Shown here piece by piece: positions 34,825 through 48,484 of a DNA stretch of 64,000 nt. Under the pieces are notes generated by a model. The model saw only the letters and a list, made by a program, of their open reading frames with translations, was not told the origin of the DNA and did not search any database. The number at the start of each line of letters is the position of its first letter. Within the stretch, counting starts at the first letter, position 1. Source of the DNA: Ptiloglossa arizonensis (Eukaryota > Arthropoda > Insecta > Hymenoptera > Colletidae); NCBI RefSeq assembly GCF_051014685.1, contig NW_027478789.1, positions 186,001-250,000 of the forward strand. The letters run 5' to 3'. A program made the position numbers and the translations under genes.

Positions 34825-36762
34825 CAAAGTGCGCATACCGTTGTAATCGGGCGAGTTTCTACTTTTCAGATGCAACAGAAATTTTGCGGATTGGTCAATC
34901 GGTTCGCGAGATATGGCAGCTTGGAGGTAAGAAAACGCTTGAGAAACTCAAAATTTTCGCAGTTCTGATGCTCGAAACGAATAACTAGAACGGCCTAGGG
35001 AAAAAGTGCGCATACCGTTGTAATCGGGGCGAGTTTCTACTTTCAGATGCAAACAGAAATTATGCGGATTGGTTCAATCCGTTCGCGTGATATGGCCGTT
35101 TGGATGTAAGAAACGCTTGAGAAACTCAAAATTTTCTCAGTTCTGATGCTCGAAACGAATAACTAGAACGGCCTAGGGGAAAAGTGCGCATACCGTTGTA
35201 ATCGGGCGAGTTTCTACTTTCAGATGCAACAGAAATTTTGCGGATTGGTCAATCCGTTCGCGAGATATGGCAGTTTGGAGGTAAGGAACGCTTCAGAAAC
35301 TCCAAATTTTCGCAGTTCTGATGCTCGAAATGAATAACTGGAACGGCCTAGGGGAAAACGGACACCTACCGTTGTAATCGGGAGAGTTTTCTACTTTCAG
35401 ATGCAACAGAAATTTTGCGGATTGGTCAATCGGTTCGCGAGATATGGCAGCTTGGAGGTAAGAAACGCTTGAGAAAACTCAAAATATTCGCAGTTCTGAT
35501 GCTCGAAACGAATGACTAGAACGGCCTAGGGGAGAAGTACGCATACCGTTGTAATCGGGCTAGTTTCTACTTTCAGATGCAACAGAAATTATGCGGATTG
35601 GGTCAATCCTTTCGCGAGATATGGCAGTTTGGATGTAAAGAAACGCTTGAGAAACTCAAAATTTTCGCAGTTCTGATGCGCGACACGAATAACTAGAACG
35701 GCCTAGGGGCAAAGTGCGCATACCGTTGTAATCGGGCGAGTTTCTACTTTCAGATGCAACAGAAATTTTGCGGATTGGTCAATCGGTTCGCGAGATATGG
35801 CAGCTTGGAGGTAAGAAACGCTTGAGAAACTCAAAATTTTCGCAGTTCTGATGCTCGAAACGAATAACTAGAACGGCCTAGGGGAGAAGTACGCCTACCG
35901 TTGTAATCGGGCGAGTTTCTACTTTCAGATGCAACAGAAAATTATGCGGATTGGTCAATCCTTTCGCGAGATATGGCAGTTTGGAGGTAAGAAAACGCTT
36001 GAGAAACTCAAAATTTTCGCAGTTCTGATGCTCGAAACGTTTAACTAGAACGGCCTAGGGGAAAAGTGCGCAAACCGTTGTAATCGGGCGAGTTTCTACT
36101 TTCAGATGCAACAGAAATTTTGCGGATTGGTCAATCCGTTCGCGAGATATGGCCGTTTGGATTTAAGAAACGCTTGAGAACCTCAAAATTTTCGCACTTC
36201 TGATGCTCGAAAACGAATAACCAGAACGGCCTAGGGGAAAAGTGCGCATACCGTTGCAATCGGGCGAGTTTCTACTTTCAGATGCAACAGAAATTTTGCG
36301 GATTGGATTGGTCAATCCGTTCGCGAGATGTGGCAGTTTGGAAGTAAGAAACGCTTGAGAAACTCAAAATTTGGCAGTTCTGATGCTCGAAACGAATAAC
36401 TAGAACGCCTAGGGAAAAGTGCGCATACCGTTGTAATCGGGCGAGTTTCTACTTTCAGATGCAACAGAAATTTTGCGGATTGGTCAATCCGTTCGCGAGA
36501 TATGGCAGTTTGGAGGTAAGGAACGCTTCAGAGAAACTCCAAATTTTCGCAGTTCTGATGCTCGAAATGAATAACTGGAACGGCCTAGGGGAAAACTACA
36601 CCTACGTTGTAATCGGAGAGTTTCTACTTCAGATGCAACAGAAATTTTGCGGATTGGTCATCGGTTCGCGAGATATGGCAGCTTGGAGGTAAGAAACGCT
36701 TGAGAAACTCAAAATATTCGCAGTTCTGATGCTCGAAACGAATGACTAGAACGGCCTAGGGG
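34825..36762. repeat. Satellite monomers with clustered private indels
   Basis: N2 G I A2/L M N2 B2 C D I A2/L, eleven monomers measuring 177, 178, 175, 178, 177, 175, 177, 176, 177, 177 and 171 bp. Indels seen between 34863 and 36662 include ACTTTTCAG, GAAAACGC, ATCGGGGCGAG, CAAACAG, GGTTCAATCC, GAGTTTTCTAC, GAAAACTC, GGGTCAATCC, GTAAAGAAACG, CAGAAAATTATG, CGAAAACGAATAACC, a GATTG duplication near 36301, GAACGCC, CAGAGAAACTCC, CCTACGTTG and ATCGGAGAG. Most change a homopolymer run by one base, typical of uncorrected long-read consensus. The monomer content itself is ordinary. Confidence 0.9.
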
Positions 36763-39385
36763 AGAAGTACGCATACCGTTGTAATCGGGCTAGTTTCTAC
36801 TTTCAGATGCAACAGAAATTATGCGGATTGGTCAATCCTTTCGCGAGATATGGCAGTTTGGATGTAAGAAACGCTTGAGAAACTCAAAATTTTCGCAGTT
36901 CTGATGCGCGACACGAATAACTAGAACGGCCTAGGGGCAAAGTGCGCATACCGTTGTAATCGGGCGAGTTTCTACTTTCAGATGCAACAGAAATTTTGCG
37001 GATTGGTCAATCGGTTCGCGAGATATGGCAGCTTGGAGGTAAGAAACGCTTGAGAAACTCAAAATTTTCGCAGTTCTGATGCTCGAAACGAATAACTAGA
37101 ACGGCCTAGGGGAGAAGTACGCCTACCGTTGTAATCGGGCGAGTTTCTACTTTCAGATGCAACAGAAATTATGCGGATTGGTCAATCCTTTCGCGAGATA
37201 TGGCAGTTTGGAGGTAAGAAACGCTTGAGAAACTCAAAATTTTCGCAGTTCTGATGCTCGAAACGTTTAACTAGAACGGCCTAGGGGAAAAGTGCGCAAA
37301 CCGTTGTAATCGGGCGAGTTTCTACTTTCAGATGCAACAGAAATTTTGCGGATTGGTCAATCCGTTCGCGAGATATGGCCGTTTGGATTTAAGAAACGCT
37401 TGAGAACCTCAAAATTTTCGCACTTCTGATGCTCGAAACGAATAACCAGAACGGCCTAGGGGAAAAGTGCGCATACCGTTGCAATCGGGCGAGTTTCTAC
37501 TTTCAGATGCAACAGAAATTTTGCGGATTGGTCAATCCGTTCGCGAGATGTGGCAGTTTGGAAGTAAGAAACGCTTGAGAAACTCAAAATTTTGGCAGTT
37601 CTGATGCTCGAAACGAATAACTAGAACGGCCTAGGGGAAAAGTGCGCATATCGTTGTAATCGGGCGAGCTTCTACTTTCAGATGCAACAGAAATTATGCG
37701 GATTGGTCAATCCGTTCGCGAGATATGGCAGTTTGGAGGTAAGAAACGCTTGAGAAACTCAAAATTTTCGCAGTTCTGATGCTCGAAACGAATGACTAGA
37801 ACGGCCTAGGGGAGAAGTACGCCTACCGTTGTAATCGGGCGAGTTTCTACTTTCAGATGCAACAGAAATTATGCGGATTGGTCAATCCGTTCGCGTGATA
37901 TGCCGTTTGGATGTAAGAAACGCTTGAGAAACTCAAAATTTTCGCAGTTCTGATGCTCGAAACGAATAACTAGAACGGCCTAGGGGAAAAGTGCGCATAC
38001 CGTTGTAATCGGGCGAGTTTCTACTTTCAGATGCAACAGAAATTATGCGGATTGGTCAATCCGTTCGCGTGATATGGCCGTTTGGATGTAAGAAACGCTT
38101 CAGAAACTCAAAATTTTCGCAGTTCTGATGCTCGAAACGAATAACTAGAACGGCCTAGGGGAGAAGTACGCCTACCGTTGTAATCGGGCGAGTTTCTACT
38201 TTCAGATGCAACAGAAATTATGCGGATTGGTCAAACCTTTCGCGAGATATGGCAGTTTGGAGGTAAGAAACGCTTGAGAAACTCAAAATTTTCGCAGTTC
38301 TGATGCTCGAAACGTTTAACTAGAACGGCCTAGGGGAAAAGTGCGCAAACCGTTGTAATCGGGCGAGTTTCTACTTTCAGATGCAACAGAAATTTTGCGG
38401 ATTGGTCAATCCGTTCGCGAGATATGGCCGTTTGGATTTAAGAAACGCTTGAGAACCTCAAAATTTTCGCACTTCTGATGCTCGAAACGAATAACCAGAA
38501 CGGCCTAGGGGAAAAGTGCGCATACCGTTGCAATCGGGCGAGTTTCTACTTTCAGATGCAACAGAAATTTTGCGGATTGGTCAATCCGTTCGCGAGATGT
38601 GGCAGTTTGGAAGTAAGAAACGCTTGAGAAACTCAAAATTTTGGCAGTTCTGATGCTCGAAACGAATAACTAGAACGGCCTAGGGGAAAAGTACGCCTAC
38701 CGTTGTAATCGGGCGAGTTTCTACTTTCAGATGCAACAGAAATTATGCGGATTGGTCAATCCGTTCGCGTGATATGCCGTTTGGATGTAAGAAACGCTTG
38801 AGAAACTCAAAATTTTCGCAGTTCTGATGCTCGAAACGAATAACTAGAACGGCCTAGGGGAAAAGTGCGCATACCGTTGTAATCGGGCGAGTTTCTACTT
38901 TCAGATGCAACAGAAATTATGCGGATTGGTCAATCCGTTCGCGTGATATGGCCGTTTGGATGTAAGAAACGCTTCAGAAACTCAAAATTTTCGCAGTTCT
39001 GATGCTCGAAACGAATAACTAGAACGGCCTAGGGGAAAAGTGCGCATACCGTTGTAATCGGGCGAGTTTCTACTTTCTGATGGCACAGAAATTTTGCGGA
39101 TTGATGAATCCGTTCGCGAGATATGGCAGTTTGAAGGTAAGAAACGCTTGAGAAACTCAAAATTTTCGCAGTTCTGATGCTCGGAACGAATAACTAGAAC
39201 GGCCTAGGGGAAAAGTGCGCATACCGTTGTAATCGGGCGAGTTTCTACTTTCAGATGCAACAGAAATTTTGCGGATTGCTCAATCCGTTCGCCAGATATG
39301 GCAGTTTGGAGGTAAGAAACGCTTGAGAAACTCAAAATTTTCGCAGTTCTGATGCTCGAAATGAATAACTGGAACGGCCTAGGGG
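36763..39385. repeat. Mixed monomers M N2 B2 C D E F G B2 C D E/F G H O
   Basis: Fifteen monomers, with clean lengths again. E at 37638 has GGGCGAGCTTCTAC, shared with E at 41485. G has CGCTTCAGAAACTC. B2 at 38162 has TCAAACCTTTCG, shared with 40960. The monomer at 38687-38860 joins a non-F leader (AAAAGTACGCC) to an F body, skipping E. H has GTTTGAAGG and GCTCGGAACG; O has TTCGCCAG. Confidence 0.83.
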
Positions 39386-42358
39386 AAAGCTACACCTACC
39401 GTTGTAATCGGGCGAGTTTCTACTTTCAGATGGCACAGAAATTTTGCGGATTGCTAAATCCGTTCGCGAGATATGGCAGTTTGGATATAAGAAACGCTTG
39501 AGAAACTCAAAATTTTCGCATTTCTGATGCTCGAAACGAATAAGTAGAACGGCCTAGGGGAGAAGTACGCCTACCGTTGTAATCGGGCGAGTTTCTACTT
39601 TCAGATGCAACAGAAATTATACGGATTGGTCAATCCTTTCGCGAGATATGGCAGTTTGGAGGTAAGAAACGCTTGAGAAACTCAAAATATTCGCAGTTCT
39701 GATGCTCGAAACGAATGACTAGAACGGCCTAGGGGAGAAGTACGCATACCGTTGTAATCGGGCTAGTTTCTACTTTCAGATGCAACAGAAATTATGCGGA
39801 TTGGTCAATCCTTTCGCGAGATATGGCAGTTTGGAGGTAAGAAACGCTTGAGAAACTCAAAATATTCGCAGTTCTGATGCTCGAAACGAATGACTAGAAC
39901 GGCCTAGGGGAGAAGTACGCATACCGTTGTAATCGGGCTAGTTTCTACTTTCAGATGCAACAGAAATTATGCGGATTGGTCAATCCTTTCGCGAGATATG
40001 GCAGTTTGGATGTAAGAAACGCTTGAGAAACTCAAAATTTTCGCAGTTCTGATGCTCGAAACGAATGACTAGAACGGCCTAGGGGAGAAGTACGCATACC
40101 GTTGTAATCGGGCGAGTTTCTACTTTCAGATGCAACAGAAATTATGCGGATTGGTCAATCCGTTCGCGAGATATGGCAGTTTGGATGTAAGAAACGCTTG
40201 AGAAACTCAAAATTTTCGCAGTTCTGATGCTCGAAACGAATGACTAGAACGGCCTAGGGGAGAAGTACGCATACCGTTGTAATCGGGCGAGTTTCTACTT
40301 TCAGATGCAACAGAAATTATGCGGATTGGTCAATCCGTTCGCGAGATATGGCAGTTTGGATGTAAGAAACGCTTGAGAAACTCAAAATTTTCGCAGTTCT
40401 GATGCTCGAAACGAGTAACTAGAACGGCCTAGGGGAAAAGTACGCATACCGTTGTAATCGGGCGAGTATCTACTTTCAGATGCAACAGAAATTTTGCGGA
40501 TTGATCAATCCGTTCGCGAGATATGGCAGTTTGGAGATAAGAAACGCTTGAGAAACTCAAAATTTTCGCAGTTCTGATGCTCGAAACGAATAACTAGAAC
40601 GGCCTAGGGGAAAACTACACCCACCGTTGTAATCGGGAGAGTTTCTACTTTCAGATGCAACAGAAATTTTGCGGATTGGTCAATCCGTTCGCGTGATATG
40701 CCGTTTGGATGTAAGAAACGCTTGAGAAACTCAAAATTTTCGCAGTTCTGATGCTCGAAACGAATAACTAGAACGGCCTAGGGGAAAAGTGCGCATACCG
40801 TTGTAATCGGGCGAGTTTCTACTTTCAGATGCAACAGAAATTATGCGGATTGGTCAATCCGTTCGCGTGATATGGCCGTTTGGATGTAAGAAACGCTTCA
40901 GAAACTCAAAATTTTCGCAGTTCTGATGCTCGAAACGAATAACTAGAACGGCCTAGGGGAGAAGTACGCCTACCGTTGTAATCGGGCGAGTTTCTACTTT
41001 CAGATGCAACAGAAATTATGCGGATTGGTCAAACCTTTCGCGAGATATGGCAGTTTGGAGGTAAGAAACGCTTGAGAAACTCAAAATTTTCGCAGTTCTG
41101 ATGCTCGAAACGTTTAACTAGAACGGCCTAGGGGAAAAGTGCGCAAACCGTTGTAATCGGGCGAGTTTCTACTTTCAGATGCAACAGAAATTTTGCGGAT
41201 TGGTCAATCCGTTCGCGAGATATGGCCGTTTGGATTTAAGAAACGCTTGAGAACCTCAAAATTTTCGCACTTCTGATGCTCGAAACGAATAACCAGAACG
41301 GCCTAGGGGAAAAGTGCGCATACCGTTGCAATCGGGCGAGTTTCTACTTTCAGATGCAACAGAAATTTTGCGGATTGGTCAATCCGTTCGCGAGATGTGG
41401 CAGTTTGGAAGTAAGAAACGCTTGAGAAACTCAAAATTTTGGCAGTTCTGATGCTCGAAACGAATAACTAGAACGGCCTAGGGGAAAAGTGCGCATATCG
41501 TTGTAATCGGGCGAGCTTCTACTTTCAGATGCAACAGAAATTATGCGGATTGGTCAATCCGTTCGCGAGATATGGCAGTTTGGAGGTAAGAAACGCTTGA
41601 GAAACTCAAAATTTTCGCAGTTCTGATGCTCGAAACGAATGACTAGAACGGCCTAGGGGAGAAGTACGCCTACCGTTGTAATCGGGCGAGTTTCTACTTT
41701 CAGATGCAACAGAAATTATGCGGATTGGTCAATCCGTTCGCGTGATATGCCGTTTGGATGTAAGAAACGCTTGAGAAACTCAAAATTTTCGCAGTTCTGA
41801 TGCTCGAAACGAATAACTAGAACGGCCTAGGGGAAAAGTGCGCATACCGTTGTAATCGGGCGAGTTTCTACTTTCAGATGCAACAGAAATTATGCGGATT
41901 GGTCAATCCGTTCGCGTGATATGGCCGTTTGGATGTAAGAAACGCTTCAGAAACTCAAAATTTTCGCAGTTCTGATGCTCGAAACGAATAACTAGAACGG
42001 CCTAGGGGAAAAGTGCGCATACCGTTGTAATCGGGCGAGTTTCTACTTTCTGATGGCACAGAAATTTTGCGGATTGATGAATCCGTTCGCGAGATATGGC
42101 AGTTTGAAGGTAAGAAACGCTTGAGAAACTCAAAATTTTCGCAGTTCTGATGCTCGGAACGAATAACTAGAACGGCCTAGGGGAAAAGTGCGCATACCGT
42201 TGTAATCGGGCGAGTTTCTACTTTCAGATGCAACAGAAATTTTGCGGATTGCTCAATCCGTTCGCCAGATATGGCAGTTTGGAGGTAAGAAACGCTTGAG
42301 AAACTCAAAATTTTCGCAGTTCTGATGCTCGAAATGAATAACTGGAACGGCCTAGGGG
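39386..42358. repeat. P-anchored block, 17 monomers
   Basis: P B2' M/L M' S S T U/F G B2 C D E F G H O, 2973 bp (two 174 bp monomers). P has GCTAAATCCG and GGATATAAG. B2' has TTATACGGATT and AAATATTCG. The monomer at 40611-40784 joins a U front (CCCACC, GGGAGAG, TTTTGCGG) to an F body (GTGATATGCCG). B2 C D E F G H O at its right end resembles 38162-39385, so this block overlaps a larger repeat. Confidence 0.84.
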
Positions 42359-44459
42359 AAAGCTACACCTACCGTTGTAATCGGGCGAGTTTCTACTTTC
42401 AGATGGCACAGAAATTTTGCGGATTGCTAAATCCGTTCGCGAGATATGGCAGTTTGGATATAAGAAACGCTTGAGAAACTCAAAATTTTCGCATTTCTGA
42501 TGCTCGAAACGAATAACTAGAACGGCCTAGGGGAGAAGTACGCCTACCGTTGTAATCGGGCGAGTTTCTACTTTCAGATGCAACAGAAATTATACGGATT
42601 GGTCAATCCTTTCGCGAGATATGGCAGTTTGGAGGTAAGAAACGCTTGAGAAACTCAAAATATTCGCAGTTCTGATGCTCGAAACGAATGACTAGAACGG
42701 CCTAGGGGAGAAGTACGCATACCGTTGTAATCGGGCTAGTTTCTACTTTCAGATGCAACAGAAATTATGCGGATTGGTCAATCCTTTCGCGAGATATGGC
42801 AGTTTGGATGTAAGAAACGCTTGAGAAACTCAAAATTTTCGCAGTTCTGATGCTCGAAACGAATGACTAGAACGGCCTAGGGGAGAAGTACGCATACCGT
42901 TGTAATCGGGCGAGTTTCTACTTTCAGATGCAACAGAAATTATGCGGATTGGTCAATCCGTTCGCGAGATATGGCAGTTTGGATGTAAGAAACGCTTGAG
43001 AAACTCAAAATTTTCGCAGTTCTGATGCTCGAAACGAATGACTAGAACGGCCTAGGGGAGAAGTACGCATACCGTTGTAATCGGGCGAGTTTCTACTTTC
43101 AGATGCAACAGAAATTATGCGGATTGGTCAATCCGTTCGCGAGATATGGCAGTTTGGATGTAAGAAACGCTTGAGAAACTCAAAATTTTCGCAGTTCTGA
43201 TGCTCGAAACGAGTAACTAGAACGGCCTAGGGGAAAACTACACCCACCGTTGTAATCGGGAGAGTTTCTACTTTCAGATGCAACAGAAATTTTGCGGATT
43301 GGTCAATCCGTTCGCGAGATATGGCAGTTTGGGGGTAAGAAACGCTTGAGAAACTCAAAATTTTCGCAGTTCTGATGCTCGAAACGAATGACTAGAACGG
43401 CCTAGGGGAGAAGAACGCATACCGTTGTAATCGGGCGAGTTTCTACTTTCAGATGCAACAGAAATTTTGCGGATTGGTCAATCCGTTCGCGAGATATGGC
43501 AGTTTGGAGGTAAGAAACGCTTGAGAAACTCAAAATTTTCGGAGTTCTGATGCTCGACACGAATAACTAGAACGGCCTAGGGGCAAAGTGCGCATACCGT
43601 TGTAATCGGGCGAGTTTCTACTTTCAGATGCAACAGAAATTATGCGGATTGGTCAATCCGTTCGCGAGATATGGCAGTTTGGAGGTAAGAAACGCTTGAG
43701 AAACTCAAAATTTTCGCAGTTCTGATGCTCGAAACGAATAACTGGAACGGCCTAGGGGAAAACTACACCTACCGTTTGTAGTCGGCCGAGTTTCTACTTT
43801 CAGATGGCACAGAAATTTTGCGGATTGATGAATCCGTTCGCGAGATATGGCAGTTTGGAGATAAGATACGCTTGAGAAACCCAATATTTTCGCAGTTCTG
43901 ATGCTCGAAACGAGTAACTAGAACGGCCTAGGGGAAAAGTACGCATACCGTTGTAATCGGGCGAGTTTCTACCTTCAGATGCAACAGAAATTTTGCGGAT
44001 TGGTCAATCCGTTCGCGAGATATGGCAGTTTGGAGGTAAGAAACGCTTGAGAAACTCAAAATTTTCGGAGTTCTGATGCTCGACACGAATAACTAGAACG
44101 GCCTAGGGGCAAAGTGCGCATACCGTTGTAATCGGGCGAGTTTCTACTTTCAGATGCAACAGAAATTTTGCGGATTGGTCAATCCTTTCGCGAGATATGG
44201 CAGTTTGGAGGTAAGGAACGCTTGAGAAACTCAAAATTTTCGCAGTTCTGATGCTCGAAATGAATAATTGGAACGGCCTAGGGGAAAACTACACCTACCG
44301 TTGTAATCGGGAGAGTTTCTACTTTCAGATGCAACAGAAATTATGCGGATTGGTCAATCCTTTCGCGAGATATGGCAGTTTGGAGGTAAGGAACGCTTGA
44401 GAAACTCAAAATTTTCGCAGTTCTGATGCTCGAAATGAATAACTGGAACGGCCTAGGGG
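42359..44459. repeat. P-anchored block, 12 monomers
   Basis: P B2' M' S S U W K V W X A/B, 2101 bp. T is missing between S and U when compared with the next block. V reads GTAGTCGGCCGAG. The last monomer (44285-44459) has the A/B front but an I- or O-like tail (GTAAGGAACGC, GAAATGAATAACTGG) that leads directly into the next P. Confidence 0.85.
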
Positions 44460-47400
44460 AAAGCTACACCTACCGTTGTAATCGGGCGAGTTTCTACTTT
44501 CAGATGGCACAGAAATTTTGCGGATTGCTAAATCCGTTCGCGAGATATGGCAGTTTGGATATAAGAAACGCTTGAGAAACTCAAAATTTTCGCATTTCTG
44601 ATGCTCGAAACGAATAACTAGAACGGCCTAGGGGAGAAGTACGCCTACCGTTGTAATCGGGCGAGTTTCTACTTTCAGATGCAACAGAAATTATACGGAT
44701 TGGTCAATCCTTTCGCGAGATATGGCAGTTTGGAGGTAAGAAACGCTTGAGAAACTCAAAATATTCGCAGTTCTGATGCTCGAAACGAATGACTAGAACG
44801 GCCTAGGGGAGAAGTACGCATACCGTTGTAATCGGGCTAGTTTCTACTTTCAGATGCAACAGAAATTATGCGGATTGGTCAATCCTTTCGCGAGATATGG
44901 CAGTTTGGATGTAAGAAACGCTTGAGAAACTCAAAATTTTCGCAGTTCTGATGCTCGAAACGAATGACTAGAACGGCCTAGGGGAGAAGTACGCATACCG
45001 TTGTAATCGGGCGAGTTTCTACTTTCAGATGCAACAGAAATTATGCGGATTGGTCAATCCGTTCGCGAGATATGGCAGTTTGGATGTAAGAAACGCTTGA
45101 GAAACTCAAAATTTTCGCAGTTCTGATGCTCGAAACGAATGACTAGAACGGCCTAGGGGAGAAGTACGCATACCGTTGTAATCGGGCGAGTTTCTACTTT
45201 CAGATGCAACAGAAATTATGCGGATTGGTCAATCCGTTCGCGAGATATGGCAGTTTGGATGTAAGAAACGCTTGAGAAACTCAAAATTTTCGCAGTTCTG
45301 ATGCTCGAAACGAGTAACTAGAACGGCCTAGGGGAAAAGTACGCATACCGTTGTAATCGGGCGAGTATCTACTTTCAGATGCAACAGAAATTTTGCGGAT
45401 TGATCAATCCGTTCGCGAGATATGGCAGTTTGGAGATAAGAAACGCTTGAGAAACTCAAAATTTTCGCAGTTCTGATGCTCGAAACGAATAACTAGAACG
45501 GCCTAGGGGAAAACTACACCCACCGTTGTAATCGGGAGAGTTTCTACTTTCAGATGCAACAGAAATTTTGCGGATTGGTCAATCCGTTCGCGAGATATGG
45601 CAGTTTGGGGGTAAGAAACGCTTGAGAAACTCAAAATTTTCGCAGTTCTGATGCTCGAAACGAATGACTAGAACGGCCTAGGGGAGAAGAACGCATACCG
45701 TTGTAATCGGGCGAGTTTCTACTTTCAGATGCAACAGAAATTTTGCGGATTGGTCAATCCGTTCGCGAGATATGGCAGTTTGGAGGTAAGAAACGCTTGA
45801 GAAACTCAAAATTTTCGGAGTTCTGATGCTCGACACGAATAACTAGAACGGCCTAGGGGCAAAGTGCGCATACCGTTGTAATCGGGCGAGTTTCTACTTT
45901 CAGATGCAACAGAAATTATGCGGATTGGTCAATCCGTTCGCGAGATATGGCAGTTTGGAGGTAAGAAACGCTTGAGAAACTCAAAATTTTCGCAGTTCTG
46001 ATGCTCGAAACGAATAACTGGAACGGCCTAGGGGAAAACTACACCTACCGTTTGTAATCGGCCGAGTTTCTACTTTCAGATGGCACAGAAATTTTGCGGA
46101 TTGATGAATCCGTTCGCGAGATATGGCAGTTTGGAGATAAGATACGCTTGAGAAACCCAATATTTTCGCAGTTCTGATGCTCGAAACGAGTAACTAGAAC
46201 GGCCTAGGGGAAAAGTACGCATACCGTTGTAATCGGGCGAGTTTCTACCTTCAGATGCAACAGAAATTTTGCGGATTGGTCAATCCGTTCGCGAGATATG
46301 GCAGTTTGGAGGTAAGAAACGCTTGAGAAACTCAAAATTTTCGGAGTTCTGATGCTCGACACGAATAACTAGAACGGCCTAGGGGCAAAGTGCGCATACC
46401 GTTGTAATCGGGCGAGTTTCTACTTTCAGATGCAACAGAAATTTTGCGGATTGGTCAATCCTTTCGCGAGATATGGCAGTTTGGAGGTAAGGAACGCTTG
46501 AGAAACTCAAAATTTTCGCAGTTCTGATGCTCGAAATGAATAATTGGAACGGCCTAGGGGAAAACTACACCTACCGTTGTAATCGGGAGAGTTTCTACTT
46601 TCAGATGCAACAGAAATTATGCGGATTGGTCAATCCTTTCGCGAGATATGGCAGTTTGGAGGTAAGAAACGCTTGAGAAACTCAAAATTTTCGCAGTTCT
46701 GATGCTCGAAACGAATAACTAGAACGGCCTAGGGGAAAAGTACGCAAACCGTTGTAATCGGGCGAGTTTCTACTTTCAGATGCAACAGAAATTTTGCGGA
46801 TTGGTCAATCCGTTCGCGAGATATGGCCGTTTGGATTTAAGAAACGCTTGAGAACCTCAAAATTTTCGCACTTCTGATGCTCGAAACGAATAACCAGAAC
46901 GGCCTAGGGGAAAAGTGCGCATACCGTTGCAATCGGGCGAGTTTCTACTTTCAGATGCAACAGAAATTTTGCGGATTGGTCAATCCGTTCGCGAGATGTG
47001 GCAGTTTGGAAGTAAGAAACGCTTGAGAAACTCAAAATTTTGGCAGTTCTGATGCTCGAAACGAATAACTAGAACGGCCTAGGGGAAAAGTGCGCATATC
47101 GTTGTAATCGGGCGAGTTTCTACTTTCAGATGCAACAGAAATTATGCGGATTGGTCAATCCGTTCGCGAGATATGGCAGTTTGGAGGTAAGAAACGCTTG
47201 AGAAACTCAAAATTTTCGCAGTTCTGATGCTCGAAACGAATGACTAGAACGGCCTAGGGGAGAAGTACGCCTACCGTTGTAATCGGGCGAGTTTCTACTT
47301 TCAGATGCAACAGAAATTATGCGGATTGGTCAATCCGTTCGCGTGATATGCCGTTTGGATGTAAGAAACGCTTGAGAAACTCAAAATTTTCGCAGTTCTG

Positions 47401-48484
47401 ATGCTCGAAACGAATAACTAGAACGGCCTAGGGGAAAAGTGCGCATACCGTTGTAATCGGGCGAGTTTCTACTTTCAGATGCAACAGAAATTATGCGGAT
47501 TGGTCAATCCGTTCGCGTGATATGGCCGTTTGGATGTAAGAAACGCTTGAGAAACTCAAAATTTTCGCAGTTCTGATGCTCGAAACGAATAACTAGAACG
47601 GCCTAGGGGAAAAGTGCGCATACCGTTGTAATCGGGCGAGTTTCTACTTTCAGATGCAACAGAAATTTTGCGGATTGGTCAATCCGTTCGCGAGATATGG
47701 CAGTTTGGAGGTAAGGAACGCTTCAGAAACTCCAAATTTTCGCAGTTCTGATGCTCGAAATGAATAACTGGAACGGCCTAGGGGAAAACTACACCTACCG
47801 TTGTAATCGGGAGAGTTTCTACTTTCAGATGCAACAGAAATTTTGCGGGTTGGTCAATCGGTTCGCGAGATATGGCAGCTTGGAGGTAAGAAACGCTTGA
47901 GAAACTCAAAATTTTCGAAGTTCTGATGCTCGAAACGAATAACTAGAACGGCCTAGCGGAAAACTACACCCACCGTTGTAATCGGGCGAGTTTCTACTTT
48001 CAGATGCAACAGAAATTATGCGGATTGGTCAATCCGTTCGCGTGATATGGCCGTTTGGATGTAAGAAACGCTTGAGAAACTCAAAATTTTCGCAGTTCTG
48101 ATGCTCGAAACGAATAACTAGAACGGCCTAGGGGAAAAGTGCGCATACCGTTGTAATCGGGCGAGTTTCTACTTTCTGATGGCACAGAAATTTTGCGGAT
48201 TGATGAATCCGTTCGCGAGATATGGCAGTTTGAAGGTAAGAAACGCTTGAGAAACTCAAAATTTTCGCAGTTCTGATGCTCGGAACGAATAACTAGAACG
48301 GCCTAGGGGAAAAGTGCGCATACCGTTGTAATCGGGCGAGTTTCTACTTTCAGATGCAACAGAAATTTTGCGGATTGCTCAATCCGTTCGCCAGATATGG
48401 CAGTTTGGAGGTAAGAAACGCTTGAGAAACTCAAAATTTTCGCAGTTCTGATGCTCGAAATGAATAACTGGAACGGCCTAGGGG
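44460..48484. repeat. P-anchored block, 23 monomers
   Basis: P B2' M' S S T U W K V W X A/B C D E F G I A2 B/G H O, exactly 4025 bp (23 x 175). This is the fullest version of the S-to-X module in the window. Its right part X A/B C D E F G I A2 is the same order as the start of the 18-mer at 28179. B/G at 47960-48134 is a hybrid, with a CCCACC leader and a GTGATATGGCCG body. Confidence 0.86.

Noticed and set aside
36459..36692. 77-codon plus-strand reading frame
   Set aside because: It is held open by the private indels in the 34863-36662 patch and translates the repeat about once and a half. It is an artefact of repeat plus sequence errors.
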